Shown here: positions 8,131 to 13,097 of the stretch, in pieces | Layout of the letters: every line of letters begins with the position of its first letter | Position numbering within the stretch: the first letter of the stretch is position 1 | Source of the DNA: JTS-RE37 sp041743975 | GTDB taxonomy: Bacteria > Bacteroidota > Bacteroidia > Flavobacteriales > Flavobacteriaceae | Length of the DNA stretch: 13,097 nucleotides | Direction of reading: 5' to 3' | Assembly: GCA_041743975.1 (NCBI GenBank) | Contig: JBGTLT010000063.1 | Location: forward strand, 1 to 13,097 | Translations under genes and position numbers: made by a program | Notes under the pieces: generated by a model | Database searches by the model: none | Told to the model about the DNA's origin: nothing | What the model saw: the letters and a program-made list of their open reading frames with translations, nothing else

Positions 8131-8856
8131 TTATGCTTTTGAGATCCCGTTATGTTTGAAGCTGTACAGATAAGGGGCTTTATGGGCGCCGCCTGTAAAT
8201 AGTTTTTCATGGCGTACCAGGATATCCATTCCCAGCATTTTGCGCTGGAAGGTGGTCCGCCTCAGATCTTCCCCCAGGATGGCTTCATATACTTCCTGCA
8301 GTTCCTTCATCGTAAACTTGGAAGGCAAAAGGTTGATACCCACCAATTTTTTTTCGAGGTTTTCCTGTAACGACTGCAAAGCCCTTTCCACGATCTGCCG
8401 GTGGTCCATCATAAGGAGTGGCAATTCATCCAGGGCATACCAGTTGATGGAATCCGAAAGTTCATCCGGTTGCGGTTCCACCTCGTTATAATTGATAAGG
8501 GCGTAGTAGGCGATCGATACAAACCGGTCCAGCATCCAATGCCACTCTTCAATTTCATAATCGTTCGCCTCCAGGATCTGACGCATAACATCCGGTTCAG
8601 CACGGGAAGTATTCCCAAAGGTGTGGAACTGTTCCAGGTAAATATCCTCCAGCCCCGTCCGTTCCCGCAAACTCCTTTTCACGGCATCGTCCACATTTTC
8701 ATCGCGTCTTACAAATCCCCCAGGAAGGGCAAAATAACCAGTATTGTGGTATTCCAATACCAGGATCTTCAGCTGTTTCCCATTAAACCCAAAAATGACC
8801 GAATCATAGGCCATGTGTGGCATAAACTCCTCAATGGATGGTAATTGGCGTTTCAT
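8131..8856 (-). CDS. NrtR-type transcription regulator: degenerate NUDIX domain plus winged helix
   Basis: This 241-residue protein has a NUDIX fold at about 12-150 and a winged helix-turn-helix at about 170-236 (the LLPSKFTMKELQEVYEAILG block, then a basic wing). This is the layout of the NrtR family. In Bacteroidota that family includes AraR-type regulators of pentose use. The NUDIX box spans 47-69 (G47, E53, R61, E65, G68), but the first Glu of the REUxEE core is Ser62 and the last is Arg66. Hydrolase activity is thus unlikely, and the domain probably serves as a ligand sensor. It heads the run with the isomerase, esterase and GH3 genes and diverges from a second esterase. A small sugar or sugar derivative from the pathway is the expected effector (inference). 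Candidate operator half-sites lie just before its start codon. Confidence 0.88.
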   Translation of the reverse strand: MKRQLPSIEEFMPHMAYDSVIFGFNGKQLKILVLEYHNTGYFALPGGFVRRDENVDDAVKRSLRERTGLEDIYLEQFHTFGNTSRAEPDVMRQILEANDYEIEEWHWMLDRFVSIAYYALINYNEVEPQPDELSDSINWYALDELPLLMMDHRQIVERALQSLQENLEKKLVGINLLPSKFTMKELQEVYEAILGEDLRRTTFQRKMLGMDILVRHEKLFTGGAHKAPYLYSFKHNGISKA

Positions 8857-8874
8857 TCAGATCAAAATAATTTG
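8844..8874 (+). promoter_or_regulatory. Weak candidate promoter of the divergent esterase
   Basis: ATTG (8844-8847) precedes TAATTTG (8868-8874), a one-base-short version of TAnnTTTG, by 20 bases. The -33 part would lie inside the first codons of the regulator gene. No better match exists between 8857 and 8965, so this is the best of poor candidates. Confidence 0.22.
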
Positions 8875-8889
8875 ATACTTTTTTCAAAT
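8861..8889. promoter_or_regulatory. Candidate operator: three alternating TCAAA/TTTGA half-sites
   Basis: ATCAAA (8861-8866) and TTTGAT (8871-8876) form a perfect 6-4-6 inverted repeat. ATTTGA (8870-8875) and TCAAAT (8884-8889) form a second perfect repeat with an 8-base spacer, sharing the middle half-site. The element begins 4 bases upstream of the regulator's ATG and overlaps the -7 candidates of both directions. This fits an autorepressor site, but AT-rich DNA yields such repeats by chance fairly often. I found no copy in the 82-base gap before the isomerase gene. Confidence 0.42.
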
Positions 8890-8915
8890 AAAGGCTAAAA
8901 TCCGGTAAAAACAAA
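8885..8915 (-). promoter_or_regulatory. Candidate promoter of the regulator-led operon
   Basis: Read on the minus strand, TTTG (8912-8915) is followed after 19 bases by TTTATTTG (8885-8892), a 7-of-8 match to TAnnTTTG. The 19-base spacing suits the Bacteroidota -33/-7 architecture. The start of transcription would fall near 8878, inside the TCAAA element, giving a leader of roughly 20 bases. Confidence 0.4.
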
Positions 8916-8965
8916 GTATTATTGTAACATATTGAGACAATAAATGAAAATTAATATTCTTCCCT

Positions 8966-10597
8966 ATGAAAAAACTCCTGTTTTTTAGTATGTTGCTGCT
9001 CCTTGCCCACCAACAAAACCATGCCCAGACGGAAAATGCCTTTCCTGTCCAGGTCGCTACGGCGAACGGCACCATTGAGGGCAACTACGACACGCATACC
9101 AGTATCCAAAAATTTTTTGGTATCCCTTTTGCCCAACCCCCTGTGGGGGAATTGCGGTGGAAGGCCCCGCAACCGATGGAAAACTGGCAAGGCGTTAAAC
9201 AAACCAAGGCCTTTGGTCCACGGCCTATGCAAACAATGGTATTCGGTGATATGAAGTCGCGCTCCAACGGGGTCAGCGAGGATTGTTTATACCTCAATGT
9301 CTGGACACCAGCAGACCGAAAGACAAAAGACCTGCCGGTACTTGTTTATTTCTACGGTGGTGGGAATGTTGCGGGGGATGCTTCAGAGCCCCGTTATGAC
9401 GGGGAAAGTATGGCCAAAAAAGGCATTGTGGTGGTAACACCCAACTACCGACTAAATATTTTTGGCTTCCTGGCCCATCCGGAGCTAAGTTCAGAAGCGT
9501 CCTATAAAGCATCCGGAAATTATGGCCTGCTCGATCAGCATGCCGCCCTGCAATGGGTACAAAACAACATTGCCGCTTTCGGGGGCGATCCCGGCAAGGT
9601 GACAATAGCCGGGGAATCCGCAGGGTCTATTGGCGTAAGCCTGCAAATGGCTTCGCCTATGTCCAAAAACCTTATCGCAGGTGCCATCGGTGAAAGCGGG
9701 GCTGCCATACATCCCACAATGGCCCCGGTTCCCCTGGATGATGCCGAAAAGACAGGGGTGGAGTTCATTAAGAATGCCGGCATAAGCAGCCTTGCGGAAC
9801 TGAGGAAACTCAGTACGCGCGATGTCTATGAAATCTACAATGAGTCCAAAAGGTTTGGATTCCCTGCAGTGATCGATGGTTATTTCCTTCCGGCATCGCT
9901 GCCCGAAATATTCAATAGCAAAGGACAGGCACAGGTACCCTTGTTACTGGGATGGAACTCGGCCGAGATCCCGGGCATGGCCTTTATGCAGGGGCAGCCT
10001 TACACGGAAGAAACTTACCTGGCGAAAGTCCGGGAAGCCTATCCTGAAAAATATACGGAAGCACTTCAGTTATATCCCCATGGGTCTGAAAAGGAAATAG
10101 AGCTTTCCGCCACCGCCCTGGCGTCTGACCGGTTTATCGCCTATAGCACCTGGAAGTGGTTCGACCTGCACAGGAAGAACAGTGACCAACCGGTGTACCG
10201 CTACCTGTACAGCAAACTTCGGCCCCCATTAGTGGATCAGAATGTCGCATCGGGCCTGGCAGGCGGAACCATTGCCAAAAGTTCGGAGGCACCGGAAGCG
10301 CCTAAACCCATTGGGGCACCCCATGCCTGTGAAATTGAATACTGCATGGGAAACCTGCATCTGGTGGACGATTATGCCTGGACACCCGAAGATTATGAGG
10401 TTGCAGAGGTAATGATGAATTATTTCGCCAATTTTATTAAAACAGGAAATCCCAATGGCGAAAACCTCCCGGAATGGCCCAAAGCAACAGCAGATGATAC
10501 AGATCCCCCGGTAATGATCATCGATACGGAAAGTGCGGCACGGAAAGCACAAAATGATGCCCGCTACCAATTCCTTGACAGCGATTATAAAAACTGA
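8966..10597 (+). CDS. Exported type-B carboxylesterase with Tyr-type oxyanion motif
   Basis: This 543-residue COesterase-family enzyme has a signal peptide (cleavage A20/Q21). The FGIPFAQPPVGELRW block at 51-65 and the SEDCLYLNVWTP block at 104-115 are family hallmarks. Nucleophile Ser218 lies in GESAG (216-220), the likely acid is Glu334 (NSAE), and the catalytic His is His453 (APHACEIEY). The oxyanion loop reads YGGG (130-133) where most members have HGGG. The C-terminal region (FIKTGNPNGENLPEWP, 490-505) is intact, and total length is normal. It is transcribed away from the NUDIX regulator across a 109-base gap and probably shares its control. It differs from the esterase at 5536-7149 in the elbow and in loops, so it is a second enzyme rather than a recent copy. 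An ester of a sugar or phenolic acid is the inferred substrate type. Confidence 0.9.
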   Translation: MKKLLFFSMLLLLAHQQNHAQTENAFPVQVATANGTIEGNYDTHTSIQKFFGIPFAQPPVGELRWKAPQPMENWQGVKQTKAFGPRPMQTMVFGDMKSRSNGVSEDCLYLNVWTPADRKTKDLPVLVYFYGGGNVAGDASEPRYDGESMAKKGIVVVTPNYRLNIFGFLAHPELSSEASYKASGNYGLLDQHAALQWVQNNIAAFGGDPGKVTIAGESAGSIGVSLQMASPMSKNLIAGAIGESGAAIHPTMAPVPLDDAEKTGVEFIKNAGISSLAELRKLSTRDVYEIYNESKRFGFPAVIDGYFLPASLPEIFNSKGQAQVPLLLGWNSAEIPGMAFMQGQPYTEETYLAKVREAYPEKYTEALQLYPHGSEKEIELSATALASDRFIAYSTWKWFDLHRKNSDQPVYRYLYSKLRPPLVDQNVASGLAGGTIAKSSEAPEAPKPIGAPHACEIEYCMGNLHLVDDYAWTPEDYEVAEVMMNYFANFIKTGNPNGENLPEWPKATADDTDPPVMIIDTESAARKAQNDARYQFLDSDYKN

Positions 10598-10649
10598 AGT
10601 AGCCCTCTATTTTAAGGTGAACGGATTACCGGACGAGGTAAACTTGTGC

Positions 10650-10657
10650 TATATTTG
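10650..10657 (+). promoter_or_regulatory. Candidate Bacteroidota -7 promoter element
   Basis: TATATTTG matches TAnnTTTG exactly and lies 33 bases before the ATG at 10690. No TTG is seen at the proper upstream spacing. If it is used, transcription would begin near 10664, almost on the in-frame GTG at 10666, which argues for the later ATG as the true start. Confidence 0.45.
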
Positions 10658-10689
10658 TCCGTCGTGTGTACTATAAACATGGGAAAGGG

Positions 10690-13017
10690 ATGAAAGAAAA
10701 AGGAATATATGTTGTGGCAATTCTTCTGCTGGCATTGCTGACAATTGCCTTTATATTCATGAATGCCAATCAGGCAGATGATACCCTTGCCATAGGAAGT
10801 ACGGATTCCATTCCTTCACGCCGGCAATTACGGCACAGCTTCTTTGAGAAAAGATCAGTGCTGGTGGTATATGGTGCAGCTGATCAGGCACTTGGTGAAA
10901 AGTACCATTCCCTGCTGGCTGGCCTTGCCAGCATACCTGAGGAGGATTCCTGGCGGAATATTTCGGTTTCTTTTAAGGAAGCAGGAAAGGTTGATCCAAA
11001 AGAACTGACGGGAAAAATACTATACCTCGTGGGAACTCCAGCGGGCAACCCCGTGCTCAGTAGGTATACACGGAATTTACCGGTGACCTTTCAGGAAAAT
11101 GGCTTTTCATTCAATGAAAAAGAATATCCCGCTGCCGATATGATTTTCTCCGTAAGTTTTTATCCGAATCCCTTGAACGATACGCTCCCCCTTAGTCTAT
11201 TAAGCGGAAATGATGAGGAAAAGGTTTTCGAATTTTTTAGCAGGAAAGTGGAGGAAGGAGGGCGTTCCTTTTTCCGGCAACATATGGACTATGAGATCCA
11301 TCAGGGGAAACGACGGATAGCCCTTGGGGATTTCAATGAAGAATGGGGATTGGACAATGCCACAAATTTTGATTTTTCCTCCCGTAATAATTTAGAGCAT
11401 ACATCGGATCATTTCGACTTTATTTCCCATAACGAGGACCTGTCTTTGTTCAATATTCTAACCCTGGCTGAAAATATAGAAGGGACCACCCGGAAAATTA
11501 TTGATTTCACAGGAAGGGACAGCATCCTGCCCAAGATATCCTACCACATTTATCAAAGCGCTGAAGAGAAAGGCCTGATGATAGGGAATACCAGCCAGGC
11601 CAATCTTGATATGACCGATAATTCCGTTCACACGGTCATCAATGCCCTATATGAGGACAATTTTATAGAGAAGGAAAATTCACTTATAACCCATAAGCTC
11701 CTTGGGGAGGCCAAAACCCAGGCATTGGGTCGCGGGTTGCCTGTATATTTTACGGACCAATGGCAACGGGAGGGATACCCTTATTGGTCAGCCCGACTTT
11801 TTGAATCGGGCAATGCGTTAACATTGCAGGAATTGCTTCATACTGAATCGCTGGATATTGAATCCCATTTGATCGCAGATTGCATGTCCGCTTCCCTGGT
11901 GGGGTTTTTGATCGAGACCTGGGGAAAGGAATCCTTTCTCGATCATTACACCAATTGGAAGCCAGCTGCAAAAGAAATTACAGAGCTGGAAACGGGGTGG
12001 CAAAAATACCTGACGGACCTTGCAGTATCATATCCCAAAAAGGAGAGGGCTGTTCCCAGGCTGCCATATCTGAAGGGTTTTAATTTTGCACATGAAGGGT
12101 ATAGCATCCATAACGGATACGGTTCCCAAAAAGCCGCTGGATCTTTGAAAAAACAACGGGGGCTTGGCAGTAATGCGGTGGCCATTATTCCATATAGTTT
12201 CATCAGGGACAAAAACCGTCCGGCCCCTTTCCGATTCAGTGATAATGCAGGTTCGGAGAATGATGAAGGGGTGGTCCATTCTGCCTATGAGGCCCATCAA
12301 CTGGGGATGGTCTCTGTTTTAAAACCCCAGGTCTTCGCCGGTAACAGCTGGCCGGGGGATGTGGAAATGAAGAACGAAGCGGACTGGAAAGCATTTTTCG
12401 ACTATTACCACAGGTGGATCAGGCATTATGCATTGCTGGCCGAGATCCATCAGATGGATGTGCTTTGTGTAGGCGTTGAATTTGCCAAGGCCACCCTGAG
12501 CCATGAAGCGGAATGGCGACAGCTGTTCAGCACTTTGAGAGGGTTGTACCAGGGGAATCTTACCTATGCGGCCAATTGGGGGGCTGAGTTTGAAAAGGTA
12601 GGGTTTTGGGACGAACTGGATTTTATTGGATTGAATTGTTATTACCCGTTGAGCAAGGAGGACAACCCGTCCAGGGAAGAATTAAAGGCAAATTTCGACA
12701 GTGTAAAAACCAGGATTACCCGCGTTTACGAAAAATTCAAAAAACCGGTCGTGTTTACTGAGATCGGGTTTCGGAGTATCAATTCCCCCTGGAAAAGCCC
12801 CCATGCGGAAGGTGATGACAGTTTTAATGAGGCCCACCAGCAACTTTGCTATGAAGTGGTCTTCGAAGGATTGGAAGGGGAACCGTGGTGTGGTGGGATA
12901 TTGTGGTGGAAATACCCGTCCTACCTGGAATACCGTGGCCTGGAAAACGGATCTTTTACCCCAAACCACAAACTGGCTGAAGGGACCATACGAAAATGGT
13001 TCCGGAAATTGCCGTGA
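10690..13017 (+). CDS. Membrane-anchored protein: pseudo-metallopeptidase-like region plus GH113-like glycosidase
   Basis: From the ATG at 10690 this is a 775-residue protein; an in-frame GTG at 10666 would add 8 residues. Residues 5-24 are one membrane helix after a Lys-rich start, with no clear cleavage site, so an inner-membrane anchor with a periplasmic body is likely. Residues about 55-230 form an alpha/beta region I cannot name. Residues about 254-422 resemble a gluzincin (MA-type) peptidase, but the zinc motif appears as HKLLG (335-339) instead of HExxH, while the downstream Glu361 in WQREG is kept. Residues about 459-775 match the GH113 (beta-mannanase-like) TIM barrel: acid/base Glu597 in VGVEFA, nucleophile Glu691 in VFTEIGF, and the ending GGILWWKYPSY. 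Activity on a beta-mannan-like polymer is a family-based guess. It lies 92 bases after the esterase gene with its own -7 element, and no terminator is seen between them. Confidence 0.78.
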   Translation: MKEKGIYVVAILLLALLTIAFIFMNANQADDTLAIGSTDSIPSRRQLRHSFFEKRSVLVVYGAADQALGEKYHSLLAGLASIPEEDSWRNISVSFKEAGKVDPKELTGKILYLVGTPAGNPVLSRYTRNLPVTFQENGFSFNEKEYPAADMIFSVSFYPNPLNDTLPLSLLSGNDEEKVFEFFSRKVEEGGRSFFRQHMDYEIHQGKRRIALGDFNEEWGLDNATNFDFSSRNNLEHTSDHFDFISHNEDLSLFNILTLAENIEGTTRKIIDFTGRDSILPKISYHIYQSAEEKGLMIGNTSQANLDMTDNSVHTVINALYEDNFIEKENSLITHKLLGEAKTQALGRGLPVYFTDQWQREGYPYWSARLFESGNALTLQELLHTESLDIESHLIADCMSASLVGFLIETWGKESFLDHYTNWKPAAKEITELETGWQKYLTDLAVSYPKKERAVPRLPYLKGFNFAHEGYSIHNGYGSQKAAGSLKKQRGLGSNAVAIIPYSFIRDKNRPAPFRFSDNAGSENDEGVVHSAYEAHQLGMVSVLKPQVFAGNSWPGDVEMKNEADWKAFFDYYHRWIRHYALLAEIHQMDVLCVGVEFAKATLSHEAEWRQLFSTLRGLYQGNLTYAANWGAEFEKVGFWDELDFIGLNCYYPLSKEDNPSREELKANFDSVKTRITRVYEKFKKPVVFTEIGFRSINSPWKSPHAEGDDSFNEAHQQLCYEVVFEGLEGEPWCGGILWWKYPSYLEYRGLENGSFTPNHKLAEGTIRKWFRKLP

Positions 13018-13097
13018 TCTCCCTGGCCCTAAAGTGTTAGCCTCCGGCCCGACCCCTGAATATGGAAAAAATCCTTGCCCCTGCCCTGAAGGGTGGA
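13018..13097. other. Window end, no clear gene
   Basis: The last 80 bases are GC-richer than the other gaps. An ATG at 13062 opens a 12-codon frame to the window edge (starting M-E-K-I-L), and minus-strand frames also run open to the edge. There is too little sequence to call either. I see no terminator for the GH113-like gene here. Confidence 0.4.

Noticed and set aside
8911..8940. ACAA/TTGT inverted repeats in the divergent gap as a second operator
   Set aside because: The arms are 4-5 bases with loops of 7-11 bases in AT-rich DNA, which is expected by chance; the TCAAA set is stronger and better placed.
10666..10689. GTG start giving an 8-residue longer GH113-like protein
   Set aside because: The GTG would sit almost on the predicted transcription start from the -7 element at 10650-10657, and the ATG at 10690 gives a normal Lys-rich start before the membrane helix.
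13062..13097. Possible start of a new gene at the window edge
   Set aside because: Only 12 codons are visible, with no promoter or ribosome-binding context, so it cannot be supported.

Overview
The window reads as chromosomal DNA of a member of the Bacteroidota, most likely a marine or soil Flavobacteriia. The grounds are a C-terminal type IX secretion (T9SS) sorting domain, Sec signal peptides ending in Ala-Gln, a lipoprotein glycosidase, TAnnTTTG-type -7 promoter elements, AT-rich leaders without clear Shine-Dalgarno sequences, and a degenerate NUDIX-fold sugar regulator. I see no rRNA, tRNA, CRISPR, transposase, or SusC/SusD pair.

Layout: (1) 256-2331 (+) encodes a secreted modular protein with an N-terminal carbohydrate-binding-like beta-sandwich, three beta-sandwich repeats joined by proline linkers, and a T9SS tail. 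It has no catalytic domain. A good intrinsic terminator follows. (2) 2518-2895 (+) encodes a small DoxX-like membrane protein behind a perfect -7 element. (3) 2896-3194 is a convergent, gene-free gap rich in inverted repeats. (4) 8856-3195 (-) holds four co-directional genes with short gaps (82, 32 and 28 bases): a NUDIX-winged-helix regulator with a ruined catalytic box, a periplasmic sugar isomerase/epimerase-like TIM barrel, a type-B carboxylesterase, and a lipoprotein GH3 glycosidase. (5) 8966-10597 (+), divergent from the regulator, encodes a second exported type-B carboxylesterase. (6) 10690-13017 (+) encodes a membrane-anchored protein with a pseudo-metallopeptidase-like middle and a C-terminal GH113-like glycosidase barrel.

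How they may work together (inference): the regulator, isomerase, two esterases and GH3 enzyme form a compact periplasmic module that could strip ester groups from a plant or algal glycoside or oligosaccharide, split beta-glycosidic bonds and rework the freed sugar. The 109-base divergent gap between regulator and second esterase carries three TCAAA/TTTGA half-sites that overlap plausible promoters. This makes autoregulation, and joint control of both directions, a concrete hypothesis. The T9SS binding protein and the GH113-like enzyme fit the same polysaccharide-using lifestyle but are not clearly in the same transcription unit.
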